A DNA stretch of 64,000 bases from Pseudoalteromonas rhizosphaerae (GCF_902498845.1 NZ_CABVLM010000008.1:124001-188000); one strand, 5' to 3'. Positions 8,764 to 20,034 are shown, counted from the first letter of the stretch. Numbers and translations are program-made. Notes: generated from the letters alone by a model not told the origin.

Positions 8764-10059
8764 ATGAATTTAAAAAAATTATTAGCATCAGCATTTTTGA
8801 CGCTTGGTTTATACCAAAGCGCTTTCGCAGCCCCTGTTGAAATAGACAAGGTGGTTGGTATTGTAAACCAAGGAGTTATTTTACAAAGTGAAGTTGACAC
8901 CATAGTTAACCGTGTAAAAACCCAAGCTAAAGAGCAAGGACAAGAATTACCTTCGGATGATACGCTACGCATTCAAGCAATGGAGCGCTTAGTAAATCAA
9001 GCGCTGATGATGCAATTAGCCGAGCGTATGGGGTTAGAAATATCTGATAGTCAACTGGATCAAACTTTGGTTAGTATGGCTAAAGAGCAAGGCGGAACAA
9101 TTGCAGACTTGCGCCGTACGATTGAAGCGTCAGGCGAGAGTTTCCAGTCTTATCGTGAAGAAATTCGTAAAGAAATTACTACTCAACAAGTGATGCGCGC
9201 AAACGTAGATCGTCGTATTTATATTAGCCCGCAAGAAGTTGATAACCTTTTAAAAATAATGGAAAGCCAAGGTCAAAATACGGAAGAGTATGACATTGGT
9301 CATATCCTCATTGATATTCCAAATAATGCCACTGCGGATGAAATTGCTAGCGCAAAAACTCGTGCCGATAAAGTCATCGAATTTTTACGAGAAGGTAAAG
9401 AATTCAAACGCATCGCTATTTCATCATCAAGTGGTTCAAAAGCTCTTGAAGGTGGTCAGCTAGGTTATATGAGTATCAATGAAATGCCGTCATTATTTGC
9501 TGAAGCAGTGAAAGGCACTAAAAAAGATGCCATTATCGGCCCGCTACGCTCTGGCGCTGGTTTTCATATCATTAAAGTGCAAGATATTCGTGGTCGCCAG
9601 GTTGTTGAAACAACTGAAGTTCGTTCTCGCCATATCCTAATCAAGCCGTCAATTATCTTAAGTGAAGAAAAAGCCCGCAATATGCTAAATGGTTTTGCCA
9701 AAGAGTTACGCGCAGGTACAGCTGATTTTGGTGAGCTTGCTAAAGAGTATTCAGAAGATCCAGGCTCTGCACTTAAAGGTGGAGAGTACGATTGGACAGA
9801 TCCTACAACCTATGTGCCACAGTTTAGAGACGCCCTACTATCACTTGATAAAAATGAGATCAGTGACCCGTTTAGAACCACATTTGGTTGGCATATAGTG
9901 CAGCTATTAGACAAACGCATTGCTGATAAAACCGAACTAGCTAAACGTAACCGTGCTCATGGCATGCTCTTTAATCGTAAATTTAAAGAAGAAAGCTTTA
10001 ACTGGCAGCAAGAAATGCGTGAGCAAGCCCATGTTGAAATTTTCCCAATTGATGAATAA
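8764..10059 (+). CDS. surA: Periplasmic chaperone and peptidyl-prolyl isomerase SurA
   Basis: SurA escorts outer-membrane proteins, including LptD, across the periplasm. A signal peptide (residues 1-22, AFA-A) is followed by the N-terminal chaperone domain, two parvulin (PpiC) domains (about 170-275 and 285-380, each opening with an IL(I)DIP or RHILIKP strand), and a C-terminal helix. The length of 431 residues matches E. coli (428). It lies 36 bases after lptD in the conserved operon. Confidence 0.96.
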   Translation: MNLKKLLASAFLTLGLYQSAFAAPVEIDKVVGIVNQGVILQSEVDTIVNRVKTQAKEQGQELPSDDTLRIQAMERLVNQALMMQLAERMGLEISDSQLDQTLVSMAKEQGGTIADLRRTIEASGESFQSYREEIRKEITTQQVMRANVDRRIYISPQEVDNLLKIMESQGQNTEEYDIGHILIDIPNNATADEIASAKTRADKVIEFLREGKEFKRIAISSSSGSKALEGGQLGYMSINEMPSLFAEAVKGTKKDAIIGPLRSGAGFHIIKVQDIRGRQVVETTEVRSRHILIKPSIILSEEKARNMLNGFAKELRAGTADFGELAKEYSEDPGSALKGGEYDWTDPTTYVPQFRDALLSLDKNEISDPFRTTFGWHIVQLLDKRIADKTELAKRNRAHGMLFNRKFKEESFNWQQEMREQAHVEIFPIDE

Positions 10060-10062
10060 CCA

Positions 10063-11055
10063 ATGATTCTACGTATTGCAATTACTCCCGGCGAACCTGC
10101 CGGGATCGGCCCAGATTTACTGTTGCAACTTGCACAGCATGATTGGCCTGCGCAGCTGGTTGTGATTGCTGATAAGCAGTTATTACAACAGCGAGCCAAA
10201 CAGCTTGGTTTAACAATCAATTTAATTCCATTTGATGAAAACGCAGCAGCAGCAATCGCCCCAGCAGGGAGTGTCTATCTGCACCAAGTTGATTTAGGTG
10301 CCGAAGTTGAAATGGGTGTATTAAATGATGCCAACGGCCAATACGTACTCGATACTTTACGTATCGCGTGCGAAAAAAATATGAATGGTACGTTTGCTGC
10401 GGTTGTAACTGGCCCTGTTAATAAAGGTATTATCAATAAAGCCGGCATTTCATTTAGCGGCCATACCGAATACTTTGCCCAGCAATCAAACACCCCTGAT
10501 GTGGTGATGTTGTTAGCTACTGAAGGCTTAAGAGTTGCACTAGTGACCACGCACATACCACTAGCTTATGTATCACGTGCTATTACAAGTGAGCGTTTAA
10601 GTAAAGTTGCGGGTATTTTAAACCATGATTTACAAACTAAATTTGGTATCGAAAAACCACGTATTCTAGTCTGTGGGCTTAACCCTCATGCGGGTGAAGA
10701 TGGCCATTTAGGGCGTGAAGAAATTGACACCATCACCCCAACCATTGAACAGCTAAATAGTGAAGGTATGAATTTAATCGGGCCATTGCCTGCTGATACC
10801 TTGTTCCAAGACAAATATCTATCACAAGCTGATGCTGTGCTGGCAATGTATCACGATCAAGGTTTACCTGTGCTAAAATACAAAGGTTTTGGCAAATCGG
10901 TTAATATCACCCTTGGTTTGCCGTTTATACGCACCTCAGTTGATCACGGTACGGCGCTCGATTTAGCCGGTACTGGTGATGCTGATGTTGGTAGTTTTGA
11001 ATTAGCGATCCGCGAAGCAATTAAGCTCGCCCAAGAAAAAGCACAAAATCAATGA
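10063..11055 (+). CDS. pdxA: 4-hydroxythreonine-4-phosphate dehydrogenase PdxA
   Basis: PdxA oxidises 4-phosphohydroxy-threonine in the DXP-dependent pyridoxal-phosphate pathway. It opens with [13 protein letters not shown], and the metal-binding His residues occur in SGHTEYFA (near residue 132), AMYHDQGLP (near 266) and the [12 protein letters not shown] stretch. The length of 330 residues is normal. It follows surA by three bases and overlaps rsmA by four (ATGA). Confidence 0.96.
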   Translation: MILRIAITPGEPAGIGPDLLLQLAQHDWPAQLVVIADKQLLQQRAKQLGLTINLIPFDENAAAAIAPAGSVYLHQVDLGAEVEMGVLNDANGQYVLDTLRIACEKNMNGTFAAVVTGPVNKGIINKAGISFSGHTEYFAQQSNTPDVVMLLATEGLRVALVTTHIPLAYVSRAITSERLSKVAGILNHDLQTKFGIEKPRILVCGLNPHAGEDGHLGREEIDTITPTIEQLNSEGMNLIGPLPADTLFQDKYLSQADAVLAMYHDQGLPVLKYKGFGKSVNITLGLPFIRTSVDHGTALDLAGTGDADVGSFELAIREAIKLAQEKAQNQ

Positions 11056-11861
11056 CAGATAAAGTACATTTAGGACACCGCGCCCGCAAACGTTTTGGGC
11101 AAAACTTTTTATGTGATGAGATGATCATCGATAAAATCGTCACCGCGATTGATCCTAAACCTGAAGATAATTTAGTTGAAATCGGTCCTGGTCTAGGTGC
11201 TATCACTGAACCGGTAAGTGAGCTAAGTGGCCACTTAACGGTTGTTGAGCTAGATAAAGATTTAGCCCAGCGCTTAACTGAGCATCCTTTTTTAGGGCCT
11301 AAGCTTACTGTGCATCAAGGTGATGCAATGAAATTTGATTTTTCAAGTTTGATCAAAGCTGACCGCAACAAACTAAAAGTGTTTGGTAATTTACCGTACA
11401 ATATTTCAACACCGTTACTGTTCCATTTATTCGAGTTTGCCGACAACATTGAGCATATGCATTTTATGCTACAAAAAGAAGTGGTAAAACGCATGGTAGC
11501 AGGACCTGGTAGTAAAACATTTGGTCGCTTGAGTGTAATGACACAGTATTACTGTAATGCAATGCCTGTCATCGAAGTACCACCAGAGTGTTTTAAACCA
11601 GCACCGAAAGTTGATTCTGCCGTTATTCGTTTAATACCGAAAAAGCCAGAGCAACGTACAGCAAAAAGTACTAAAATTCTTAACACTGTGTGTTTAGAGG
11701 CCTTTAATCAGCGCCGCAAAACACTGCGCAACAGCTTAGCTAATTTACTCACCGCAGATGAATTAACTAGCATTGGTATAGATATCACGTTGCGTGCTGA
11801 AAGCCTTTCGTTACAACAATTTATTGATATAGCTAATTGGATTTATGACAACAAGCAGTAA
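11052..11861 (+). CDS. rsmA: 16S rRNA dimethyladenosine (A1518/A1519) methyltransferase RsmA/KsgA
   Basis: RsmA dimethylates two adjacent adenines in the 3' hairpin of 16S rRNA late in 30S assembly. The N-terminus [13 protein letters not shown] is diagnostic, followed by the SAM-binding [11 protein letters not shown], the NLPYNIS catalytic motif (near residue 113) and a C-terminal helical domain with [11 protein letters not shown]. The length of 269 residues is normal. The start overlaps pdxA by four bases and the end overlaps apaG by 17. Confidence 0.96.
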   Translation: MTDKVHLGHRARKRFGQNFLCDEMIIDKIVTAIDPKPEDNLVEIGPGLGAITEPVSELSGHLTVVELDKDLAQRLTEHPFLGPKLTVHQGDAMKFDFSSLIKADRNKLKVFGNLPYNISTPLLFHLFEFADNIEHMHFMLQKEVVKRMVAGPGSKTFGRLSVMTQYYCNAMPVIEVPPECFKPAPKVDSAVIRLIPKKPEQRTAKSTKILNTVCLEAFNQRRKTLRNSLANLLTADELTSIGIDITLRAESLSLQQFIDIANWIYDNKQ

Positions 11862-12234
11862 TTTGGGCTCACCCATCAAAGTATCGGTAGAAACATTTTA
11901 TGTTGAGGGTCAATCACAACCTGAACTTGATAAATATGTATTTGCTTATTCCGTTACCATTAAAAATCACAGTCTATGCAGCGCAAAGTTAATTAGCCGC
12001 TATTGGTTGATCACTGATGCAAATGGTAAAGAAATCGAAGTACAAGGTGAAGGCGTCGTCGGTGAAAAACCAACTATTGGTCCTGGTGAAAGCTATAAAT
12101 ATACCAGTGGTGCAGTGCTAGATACTCCCGTAGGAACGATGCAAGGTTATTACACCTTGAAGAATGAGTTCGGTACAGAGTTTGATGCACCTATTAATGT
12201 TTTTCGTTTATCACTGCCTAATATTTTACATTAA
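11845..12234 (+). CDS. apaG: ApaG family protein (Co2+/Mg2+ efflux-associated)
   Basis: This is a small single-domain protein (129 residues) of the ApaG/DUF525 family with a fibronectin-type beta-sandwich. The family signature is seen in [10 protein letters not shown], the [11 protein letters not shown] block, the Gly-rich [17 protein letters not shown] loop and the [18 protein letters not shown] segment. Its biochemical role is unsettled; in enterics mutants show Co2+ resistance changes. It begins inside the end of rsmA. A MITE-like element begins three bases after its stop and separates it from apaH. Confidence 0.93.
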   Translation: MTTSSNLGSPIKVSVETFYVEGQSQPELDKYVFAYSVTIKNHSLCSAKLISRYWLITDANGKEIEVQGEGVVGEKPTIGPGESYKYTSGAVLDTPVGTMQGYYTLKNEFGTEFDAPINVFRLSLPNILH

Positions 12235-12236
12235 AT

Positions 12237-12431
12237 AACCTGAAATCGGGTGAGATATTTATTAACGCATTGATTTAATGATATAACTAGCCTTTAAGCT
12301 GTCCTGTCGGAGATTTTCAGAGATAACAAGCCGAATTTACGCGTCAATAGCTGGCCTATTGCAAGTAGATTCAACGCAGTTAGCGTTGAAAATAGCCACA
12401 GGAGATAGATTTATTCTCCCGAATTTAGGTT
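12237..12431. mobile_element. MITE-like element between apaG and apaH
   Basis: A 195-base non-coding block is bounded by imperfect 14-base terminal inverted repeats. AACCTGAAATCGGG (12237-12250) pairs with CCCGAATTTAGGTT (12418-12431) at 12 of 14 positions, and both ends are flanked by the four-base duplication AAAT (12233-12236 and 12432-12435). Inside are hairpins: CAATAG/CTATTG (12345-12361), TTCAACGC/GCGTTGAA (12370-12390), and GGAGA/TCTCC (12401-12419). CCGAATTTA also occurs twice in direct orientation (12331 and 12419). Size, inverted repeats and target duplication suggest a non-autonomous transposable element; no parent transposase is in the window. Its right end appears to provide the AGG ribosome site for apaH. 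Confidence 0.6.
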
Positions 12432-12436
12432 AAATA

Positions 12437-13252
12437 ATGGCAAATTATGCGATAGGTGATCTACAAGGTTGTTATAAAGAATTTCAAGCTTTGTTGCTGC
12501 AAGTTGACTTCAAACCAAGCAAAGATCACCTTTATTTAGTGGGCGATATTGTCGCCCGCGGCCCCGACTCACTTGCCTGCCTAGATTATATATATACACA
12601 TCAAGATAGCATCACCGTTACCTTGGGTAATCACGACTTACACCTGATTGCCAATTACATGTTAGATAAACCCGCTAATCCTAAAGACAAGCTCACCGCC
12701 CTGCTTGATTCCACAAAGCTACCTGCTTATATAGCCATGTTACAGCAGCAACCACTTGCTTTATGGCTTGAAGAAGAACAGGTATTTATTAGCCACGCCG
12801 GTCTCAACCCTGCATGGTCAATTGAACAGGCTCTACAACATGCACAATTTGCTGAATCCTGCTATCAAGGTGAGAATGCGCGCGATTTTTTCAAACATAT
12901 GTATGAGCAGCACCCTAGCCTTTGGAGTGAACAACTCAATGACTTTGAGCGGTTTCGTTATATTATAAATTACTTTACTCGAATGCGATTTTTAACCCTT
13001 GATGAACAATTAGAGTTAAGCTATAAAGGTGGTATTGCTAACGCTACTGCAATGATCCCTTGGTTCAAGCACCCAAGATTTACAACTTTTAAACAATATA
13101 TTGTTTTTGGTCATTGGGCTGCTCTTGAAGGTGTAACAGATCATGAAAATATCTACGCTTTAGACACTGGTTGTGTGTGGGGTGGAGCTATGACCTTGCT
13201 AGAATTAAAAAACAAACAATTATTCAGCATTAATTCAGCTAATTCTATCTAA
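12437..13252 (+). CDS. apaH: Symmetrical diadenosine tetraphosphatase ApaH
   Basis: ApaH hydrolyses Ap4A to two ADP and also decaps Np4-capped RNAs. The metallophosphatase motifs are clear: AIGDLQGC (residue 5 on), VGDIVARGPDS (near 36), GNHD (near 66) and SHAGL (near 117). The length of 271 residues is normal. The gene normally follows apaG directly, but here a MITE-like insertion separates them by about 200 bases. The only ribosome-site candidate, AGG at 12427-12429, is the tip of the element's inverted repeat. Confidence 0.95.
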   Translation: MANYAIGDLQGCYKEFQALLLQVDFKPSKDHLYLVGDIVARGPDSLACLDYIYTHQDSITVTLGNHDLHLIANYMLDKPANPKDKLTALLDSTKLPAYIAMLQQQPLALWLEEEQVFISHAGLNPAWSIEQALQHAQFAESCYQGENARDFFKHMYEQHPSLWSEQLNDFERFRYIINYFTRMRFLTLDEQLELSYKGGIANATAMIPWFKHPRFTTFKQYIVFGHWAALEGVTDHENIYALDTGCVWGGAMTLLELKNKQLFSINSANSI

Positions 13253-13385
13253 ATAACCTGAAAAAAAACTCATCTTCTGTTAGATTTAAAGTTATAAATG
13301 TTAAAAGTAATTAAATTTAATTACTTAACTTATCCGCAATAAAGCCGATAAAGTCTAATTGCTACTCTCTTTATGGAATTTTTAT

Positions 13386-15401
13386 ATGAACTTAACTGTC
13401 AGCCAGCGTATTTGGGGTGGTTTTATTTGTATCACCTTATTACTTCTTTTAATTGGGGGTAATTCACTGTTCAGAATCGCAAATATTAATAATTCAGCGC
13501 AGCAAGTAAATCAATTATCATTGCCTGCACTGGAACAAAGTTCTGAACTTCAGGTTGAGTTTATCTTAATGAGTAAAGCTGCCCAAGCAAGCTTTTATAC
13601 CACTTCAGCTGCAGAGCTTGCGCCAATTGAAAAATCAGTGTTCGAACAAAAACAACGCTTTGATAAATCTTACTCGCAATTACGACAAGTTGTCAGTGAC
13701 AATGCTCAACTAAATCAAAGTAGTCAAAGCGTGGAACGAACTTACAAAAGTTTTATTAAATTAGTAGAAGATTTATTAAAAGATAAAAAAACTCAATTAG
13801 AACTCAATAAATCATTACGAGCACAGTTAGAAACTATTGAGCTTGCTGCGGAAGATGCTAATTCTGTGGTTTTGGATATTATCGATATTGATGGTTTAGA
13901 AAGCAGTGATAGCAGAGCCTATCAAGCAGCTAATAAATTAGAAAATAACTTTTTATCTTTGGTGACTAACAGCACTGACATGCTGACAGTTAAAACCCAA
14001 AATACCTTAGATATCGTCAAAAATGAGCAGCTTTATTATTTAGAAGAAATTGAGCGTAGTTTAAAGCTACTCAAACCGGTTGTTGAAGCCGCTGAGCCGG
14101 GTTTATATAACGATCTAAACAACTACTTTGTCTCTATTCGCGATAACATTCTCGGCAACAATAGTATTTCAGCTAATAAAAAACGTTTAATTGATGTGAT
14201 CGCAATGACTGAAACGGAACTTACTGAGGCCGAGCAAGCTACGGCAACTGCATTAAAACAACTCAACGAGCTAGTCGCTCAAGCGAGTAATGTAGCTTTT
14301 GAATTACAAAAAGAAGTTAGGATCGACGTCGACTCAGCCAACTTATGGACTTGGGTTGGTATGATAAGTGCTACCTTACTAGCTATAATCGTGGCTTATA
14401 TAACAGTTAATCGCATTACTAAACCACTTGCAGAAGTTAACCGCATTCTTGATATTGTTGCTAGTGGCGATATGACACAACGTCTTGATGATACGGCTAA
14501 AGATGAATTTGGTGAGCTATCGCGTAGTTGTAATACACTTATCGCCAGCTTACGCAGCTTGATCAAAGGCATTATATCTCGTTCCACACAACTTGCTGCG
14601 GCCTCAGAAGAAACGTCTGCTATTACCGGTGAATCAAGCCAAGCAATTCGTAATCAACAAGCACAGGTAGAACAAGCGGCAACAGCGACAACAGAAATGA
14701 GCAGTACCTCACAAACGGTGAGTAATAGCGCACAACAGGCACTTAAAGAAATCAAAAATGCCGATAAAGAAGCTGAACGAGTTAAGGGTATTTCTAGCCA
14801 GAATAAATCGACCATTGAGCAGCTAGCTCGTGAAGTTGAATCAGCCTCACTAGTCATTAATAAGCTTCATCAAGATAGCGCCTCGATTGGTAGTATTCTT
14901 GATGTTATTCGTGGTATCGCGGATCAAACTAACTTACTAGCACTTAATGCAGCTATTGAAGCAGCACGTGCCGGTGAACAAGGTCGTGGTTTTGCCGTTG
15001 TTGCTGATGAGGTTCGTTCATTGGCTAGTAAAACACAAGCCTCGACTCAAGAAATTCAAGCCATGATCGAATCATTGCAAACAGGCGCGGAAGCAGCCGT
15101 AACTGCAATGTCTAAAGGCAAGCAACAAGCTGATTCTTGTGTTGAACAATCAGACCTAGCCAACGCAGCACTGGATTCAATCACCTCAGCGGTTGCTTTA
15201 GCACATGATGTGAGTGAAGAAATATCGACAGCAGCACAAGAGCAACAACAAGTCTCACAAGAGATTAGCGAGCGCCTTGAGTCTATTGTAGCCATTGCTG
15301 AACAAACCGCTGAAGGAGCTAATCAGACTAATATATCAAGCTCTGAGGTCGCTAAACTTGCCGAAGAGTTACGCTTGTCTGTAGATGAGTTCAAAGTCTA
15401 G
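13386..15401 (+). CDS. Methyl-accepting chemotaxis protein
   Basis: This is an inner-membrane chemoreceptor. It has an N-terminal transmembrane segment (about residues 10-30), a long helical periplasmic ligand domain (about 35-320) that could be of the helical bimodular type, a second transmembrane segment (about 325-345), a HAMP domain, and a cytoplasmic signalling coiled coil with the conserved hairpin tip [21 protein letters not shown] (about residue 515). The frame opens at TTG 13359, but ATG 13386 is preferred because GGAA lies 7 bases upstream and the membrane segment follows. The ligand cannot be read from sequence. It is a single gene, followed by a terminator. Confidence 0.93.
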   Translation: MNLTVSQRIWGGFICITLLLLLIGGNSLFRIANINNSAQQVNQLSLPALEQSSELQVEFILMSKAAQASFYTTSAAELAPIEKSVFEQKQRFDKSYSQLRQVVSDNAQLNQSSQSVERTYKSFIKLVEDLLKDKKTQLELNKSLRAQLETIELAAEDANSVVLDIIDIDGLESSDSRAYQAANKLENNFLSLVTNSTDMLTVKTQNTLDIVKNEQLYYLEEIERSLKLLKPVVEAAEPGLYNDLNNYFVSIRDNILGNNSISANKKRLIDVIAMTETELTEAEQATATALKQLNELVAQASNVAFELQKEVRIDVDSANLWTWVGMISATLLAIIVAYITVNRITKPLAEVNRILDIVASGDMTQRLDDTAKDEFGELSRSCNTLIASLRSLIKGIISRSTQLAAASEETSAITGESSQAIRNQQAQVEQAATATTEMSSTSQTVSNSAQQALKEIKNADKEAERVKGISSQNKSTIEQLAREVESASLVINKLHQDSASIGSILDVIRGIADQTNLLALNAAIEAARAGEQGRGFAVVADEVRSLASKTQASTQEIQAMIESLQTGAEAAVTAMSKGKQQADSCVEQSDLANAALDSITSAVALAHDVSEEISTAAQEQQQVSQEISERLESIVAIAEQTAEGANQTNISSSEVAKLAEELRLSVDEFKV

Positions 15402-15422
15402 GGCAAAGCAAATTAAAACAAC

Positions 15423-15456
15423 AAAGCCGTGTTGATTTAAAACACGGCTTTTTTTT
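15423..15456 (+). terminator. Rho-independent terminator after the chemoreceptor gene
   Basis: The stem AAAGCCGTGTT / AACACGGCTTT with a 7-base loop is followed by a run of T. Confidence 0.9.
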
Positions 15457-15587
15457 CGAAAAAATAAACCACCGATACCCCACTTTTCACTGCTGAGCTA
15501 ACAAATTGCGTGAGAACAGCCAACTGTTATAATTTCATCGTCCACACACTAGCTTTGCTTGTTGGCAATACTCCATTATTTTTCCAC

Positions 15588-15625
15588 AAAAAAGCCGAAC
15601 TCCACGTTAATAAAGTTCGGCTTTT
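15588..15625 (-). terminator. Rho-independent terminator of gltX
   Basis: On the minus strand AAAAGCCGAACT pairs with AGTTCGGCTTTT and ends in a T run, about 30 bases past the gltX stop. The A run on the other side could make it act in both directions. Confidence 0.85.
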
Positions 15626-15657
15626 AATGATCATCAAGCTTAGCTAGATTACTTTAC

Positions 15658-17142
15658 CTATGCAGCAGGATACTCTCGATACGCACGCTCAATATTCTTC
15701 GCTTGCTTTTTAGAGATACCTAAATGCGCAAGTGCTACACGTAAACGTGCGCGCGATAGATCTGAGCCTAATATTTCCATTGCATCAAGCACTGATGTTG
15801 ATGACGTTTTGCCAGTAATAGCGACAAATATCGGCTCTAAAAAGTCTTTAATCTTCAGCTCATGGAAAGTAGACACCGCTTTAGCTATAGCAAATATTGC
15901 TGATTTTTCCCAGCTTCGTAAGCCCTCAAGCTCCCAGATAAAAAACTGTAAAGCTTGGCGAATTACATCTTCATCGGCTTTACCAGCGGTCAGTAACGCA
16001 GGGTCGTAAGTTGGAATACCACCGACAAAATGACCGGCTAAATCAACCATATCTGATAGGGTATTAATGCGGGCTTTCGCCTCGGGTAATACTTTAGCAA
16101 GCATTGCCCCATTAAACTTCCAATCTACAAAGCGTTGGATCAGCTCTTCGTTGCTGAAGTTTTCGCGGATCCACATGCCGTTTAACCAGCTTAGTTTATC
16201 AACGTCAAATACTGGGCCACCGAGTGATACACGCTTCATATCAAAATGTTCAATCATTTCAGCAAGCGTGAACTTTTCACGCTCATCCGGCATTGACCAG
16301 CCCATGCGTCCAAGGTAGTTAAGTACCGCTTCAGGTAAGTAACCCATTTCTTTATAGTAATTAATAGAAGTTGGATTTTTACGCTTAGATAGCTTTGACT
16401 TATCTGGATTACGTAATAGTGGTAAGTGACCAAGCACCGGCGCTTGCCAACCAAAATCTTCATATAATTTTAGCAGCTTAGGCGCAGAGTTGATCCACTC
16501 CTCACCACGGAAAATATGGCTAATTTCCATATGGTGGTCATCAACCACGTTAGCTAAAAAGTAAGTTGGGAAACCATCGGCTTTAAGTAACACTTGCATA
16601 TCAACGTTTTCCCACGGGATCTCAATTTCACCACGTAAGTAATCGTTAAATTTAAAGGTACCTTCGCTTGGAATATTCATACGTATAACGTAAGGCTTAC
16701 CGGCAGCTAAGTTGGCTTTAATTTCGTCATCCGTAAGGTTTAAACCACGGCCATCGTATTTAGGACGCAGGCCTTCAGCCATTTGCTCTTCACGCATTTG
16801 GTCCAGCTCTTCGCTAGTTGCAAAACAATAAAATGCTTTGCCATCATCAACTAACTGATACGCATATTTTTTATATAAATCGCTACGCTCTGATTGACGA
16901 TAAGGACCAAACTCACCACCGACATCAGGACCATGATCCCATTCAAGCCCTAACCAACGAAGACTATCCATAATCGCTTGTTCTGATTCTGAAGTGCTAC
17001 GTACTTGGTCTGTGTCTTCAATACGAAGTACAAATTCGCCACCTTGCTGCTTAGCAAAACAGTAATTAAATAAGGCGATATAAGCGGTACCAAGATGCGG
17101 GTCACCGGTTGGTGACGGCGCAACACGTGTACGAATTGTCAT
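15658..17142 (-). CDS. gltX: Glutamyl-tRNA synthetase
   Basis: This is a class I aminoacyl-tRNA synthetase that charges tRNA-Glu. The HIGH-type motif is in [14 protein letters not shown] (residues 8-21), the KMSKS-type loop is SKLSKRK (about residue 250), and a helical anticodon-binding region fills the C-terminal third. The length of 494 residues is that of discriminating bacterial GluRS enzymes. The gene is monocistronic, with its own terminator. The paralogue GluQRS is encoded at 43376. Confidence 0.96.
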   Translation of the reverse strand: MTIRTRVAPSPTGDPHLGTAYIALFNYCFAKQQGGEFVLRIEDTDQVRSTSESEQAIMDSLRWLGLEWDHGPDVGGEFGPYRQSERSDLYKKYAYQLVDDGKAFYCFATSEELDQMREEQMAEGLRPKYDGRGLNLTDDEIKANLAAGKPYVIRMNIPSEGTFKFNDYLRGEIEIPWENVDMQVLLKADGFPTYFLANVVDDHHMEISHIFRGEEWINSAPKLLKLYEDFGWQAPVLGHLPLLRNPDKSKLSKRKNPTSINYYKEMGYLPEAVLNYLGRMGWSMPDEREKFTLAEMIEHFDMKRVSLGGPVFDVDKLSWLNGMWIRENFSNEELIQRFVDWKFNGAMLAKVLPEAKARINTLSDMVDLAGHFVGGIPTYDPALLTAGKADEDVIRQALQFFIWELEGLRSWEKSAIFAIAKAVSTFHELKIKDFLEPIFVAITGKTSSTSVLDAMEILGSDLSRARLRVALAHLGISKKQAKNIERAYREYPAA

Positions 17143-17217
17143 GGTTATGTTCTCTTTCTATGGGCAATAAAATATGCGCTAAATGCTAACACAGCAAATG
17201 CGCTTGAAAAATGAATA

Positions 17218-17580
17218 TTAAGCTGCAGCTTTATTTAAGTAAGCAATGATATCGTTTGATTCATATAACCAAGTGACTTGGTTATCTTTTTCGATACGTA
17301 GACACGGTACTTTTATTTTTCCGCCTTGTTCGAGCAATTCTTGACGATACTGTTCATTACTTTTCGCGTCGCGCGTTTCAACTTTTAACCCTTCGCGTTT
17401 AATTGCACGGCGCACTTTTACGCAGAATGGGCAAGCTTTGAATTGATATAGTTTAAATTGTGCAGTGAGTTGATCAAGCTGAGCTTGCTCTCCCGCAGGA
17501 CGTTTTTTACTACGTGGTGTAAAAACAAAATCAAAAAATAAGATCAAACTACCTAATAACCAACGAACTAATTTCATCAA
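17218..17580 (-). CDS. Membrane-anchored glutaredoxin-like protein
   Basis: The 120-residue protein has an N-terminal hydrophobic segment (about 5-18), a basic stretch (PRSKKRP), then a glutaredoxin/GST-N-type thioredoxin fold from about residue 40. The active site CPFC lies in FKACPFCVKVRR, cis-Pro in KVPCLRI, and the glutathione-binding ESNDII is near the C-terminus. An extra Cys sits next to the cis-Pro. The domain would face the cytosol if the anchor is N-in. The exact substrate is unknown. It is a single gene between gltX and proB. Confidence 0.85.
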   Translation of the reverse strand: MMKLVRWLLGSLILFFDFVFTPRSKKRPAGEQAQLDQLTAQFKLYQFKACPFCVKVRRAIKREGLKVETRDAKSNEQYRQELLEQGGKIKVPCLRIEKDNQVTWLYESNDIIAYLNKAAA

Positions 17581-17838
17581 CTGGGCCCTGTTTACAACAA
17601 TTTAAGGGCACAGATTTTAGCACAGAATATAAAGCTAAAATAGCATCAAAGAACGCGAATCCATCTCCTAAAAGGTAAAGCAATCCACGTTATTTTAAAA
17701 ATATAAAGCAAAACTCAATACCGCAGTGAAAAGGCCGGCATCAAAGAATAAAAGCTTGAGTCTTGCTGTATTATTAAACTATTCATTTATATCCTCAAGG
17801 GATGACTTTAATGTTTTACAATGTAGTAGCTTGATAAT

Positions 17839-18942
17839 CTAAAACAACACCAAATCATCTCGATGGATCACTTCACTACCGCAATCAAAAGCTAGTAACT
17901 TAGCTATTTCACTTGAATGACAACCTTTAATAGTATCGGTTTCAGCTTTACTAAAACGTACTAATCCACGGGCCACTAATTGTTGATCGCTGGTGACTAA
18001 ATCAATCAAATCGCCACGTTCAAACTGCCCGTGCACACCGCGTACGCCTTTGGCTAATAAACTAGCGCCTTGTTGCTGTAAAGCATTTACTGCGCCATCA
18101 TCAATCACTATTTGGCCACTACTTTTAGGTCCAGCTAACAGCCATTTTTTACGGCCATCTCTTGGCGCTGTTAGCTTTACAAAGCGTGTGCCTGGTAACT
18201 GTTCGCTCATACAATTAAGGATCACATTTTTACCAGCGCCTTTGGCTATAATCACTTCCACCCCGGCTCGACGAGCGATATCAGCGGCTTGCAATTTCGT
18301 TGCCATACCACCCGTGCCTAGACTAGTTCCACTGCCACCAGCAAGCTGGCGTAACTCATCATCAATATGTGCCACTTCGTCAATTAATTGCGCATTAACA
18401 TCAGTACGTGGATCACTGGTAAATAAACCTTCTTGGTCGGTTAGTAATAATAATTTGTCGGCATTAGCTAATATAGCGACCAGTGCTGAGAGGTTGTCGT
18501 TATCACCTACTTTAATTTCAGCAGTTGCGACCGCATCATTTTCATTAATGATTGGCACCACGTCATAACTTAATAATGCAGTTAAAGTATCGCGGGCATT
18601 GAGGTAGCGTTCTCGGTCATCAACGTCAGCGCGAGTCAGTAGCATTTGCCCTACATTCACGCCATATAAAGCAAATAAGCTTTGCCAAATGTGGATAAGC
18701 TGACCTTGACCAATCGCGGCAAGCATCTGTTTATCAATCAAAGAACGACCGCAGGGTTTTAATAGTTGCTCTCGGCCAGCAGCCACCGCGCCACTTGATA
18801 CCAGCACAACTTGATGACCTTGCTTTTTTAATTCACAACATTGGCGAACTAATTCAACCATGTGTGCTTTGTCGAGTTTATCGGTTCCACCAGTGAGTAC
18901 ACTCGTTCCCAGCTTAACCACTATTACCTGTGCCCTTTGCAT
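17839..18942 (-). CDS. proB: Glutamate 5-kinase ProB
   Basis: ProB phosphorylates glutamate in the first step of proline synthesis and is feedback-inhibited by proline. The amino-acid kinase domain (about residues 5-250) contains [12 protein letters not shown], the [10 protein letters not shown] loop, INENDAVAT and the [12 protein letters not shown] block. A C-terminal PUA domain (about 275-355) has [15 protein letters not shown]. The length of 367 residues is normal. In many relatives proA follows directly, but here the next gene downstream is the glutaredoxin, so proA must lie outside the window. Confidence 0.95.
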   Translation of the reverse strand: MQRAQVIVVKLGTSVLTGGTDKLDKAHMVELVRQCCELKKQGHQVVLVSSGAVAAGREQLLKPCGRSLIDKQMLAAIGQGQLIHIWQSLFALYGVNVGQMLLTRADVDDRERYLNARDTLTALLSYDVVPIINENDAVATAEIKVGDNDNLSALVAILANADKLLLLTDQEGLFTSDPRTDVNAQLIDEVAHIDDELRQLAGGSGTSLGTGGMATKLQAADIARRAGVEVIIAKGAGKNVILNCMSEQLPGTRFVKLTAPRDGRKKWLLAGPKSSGQIVIDDGAVNALQQQGASLLAKGVRGVHGQFERGDLIDLVTSDQQLVARGLVRFSKAETDTIKGCHSSEIAKLLAFDCGSEVIHRDDLVLF

Positions 18943-19071
18943 GCTTTTTACTACACAAAAATATTGAAGGATTTATTTATACCAGTTATCGATTTTTGAA
19001 CAAGTTAAAAATATTCAATCACGGTGCTGACGTGCTAGGATCGTGTTTTAATTCACTTTAAAGCGACCTTC

Positions 19072-20034
19072 ATGCCAGCCAGTTTATGTTTAATAATCGC
19101 CACCTTTTTATGGGGCAGTTCTTTTATCGCGCTAAAATACGCGATCGCCATTTATGACCCTGCACTGGTGATTTTTTTACGCATGTTAACCACCTTAGTC
19201 ATGGCATTGTGCTTATGGCGTTACGTTATTCGCTTTAAATATCATCAAGGTGACTGGAAATATCTGGTGGGGATGTCGCTGGCTGAGCCCTGTTTGTATT
19301 TTTTATTTGAAGGCCATGCAATGGAATATACTTCAGCTTCTCAAGCGGGGGTTATTGTATCGTGCTTACCGATTATCGTAGCACTTTTAGCGTTTTTTAT
19401 GCTCAAAGAGTACATCAGTAAGGCCATTGTTATTGGTTTCACTTTTTGTATTGGCGGCAGTATCTTATTAACTTTAATGTCACCAAGCTCAGAGCAGGCT
19501 CCCAATCCATTGCTGGGTAACTTTTTGGAGTTAATGGCAATGGTCTGCGCTGCATTTTATACTATTTCAGTTAAACATTTAGTTGCTCGCTACTCACCAT
19601 TAACCTTAATTGCACTGCAAGGTTTTAGCGGTAGTCTGTTCTTTGCGCCATTTTTACTGTTTATTGATTTACCCAGTGAAAATCAACACGACCTTGGCGC
19701 ATTATTAAGTATTTTATATTTAGGCTCTTGCGTCACCTTAGGCGGCTATGGTTTGTATAATTACGCAATTAGTAAGGTGTCGGTGCTCACTGCCGCTGCC
19801 TATTCAAATTTAATACCGATTTTCACCCTAATATTATCAGCAATTATCTTGGGAGAAGTGCTCTCTCTTAGCCAATGGCTCAGCATTGGCGTGGTATTTG
19901 TAGGTGTAATGATAAGTCAGCGTCATCAAGAATTGGTAGTAGACATAGATAACACCGATGCAGGTGATGGCAATTTATCGGCAGAGACTAATAATCGTAA
20001 TTCAGTCCCGGAGGCTAAAGAGTCAAACGGATAA
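19072..20034 (+). CDS. DMT-superfamily (EamA) transporter
   Basis: The polytopic inner-membrane protein has about ten predicted transmembrane helices in two EamA repeats; the first opens with LIIATFLWGSSFIALKYA. It probably exports a small metabolite or amino-acid derivative, but the substrate cannot be read from sequence. After the last helix (about residue 283) comes a hydrophilic tail of some 36 residues. The tail is encoded in the 109 bases antisense to the end of the sortase gene, and its stop codon shares one base with the sortase catalytic Cys codon. That suggests the DMT frame, rather than the sortase, was extended. Confidence 0.88.
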   Translation: MPASLCLIIATFLWGSSFIALKYAIAIYDPALVIFLRMLTTLVMALCLWRYVIRFKYHQGDWKYLVGMSLAEPCLYFLFEGHAMEYTSASQAGVIVSCLPIIVALLAFFMLKEYISKAIVIGFTFCIGGSILLTLMSPSSEQAPNPLLGNFLELMAMVCAAFYTISVKHLVARYSPLTLIALQGFSGSLFFAPFLLFIDLPSENQHDLGALLSILYLGSCVTLGGYGLYNYAISKVSVLTAAAYSNLIPIFTLILSAIILGEVLSLSQWLSIGVVFVGVMISQRHQELVVDIDNTDAGDGNLSAETNNRNSVPEAKESNG

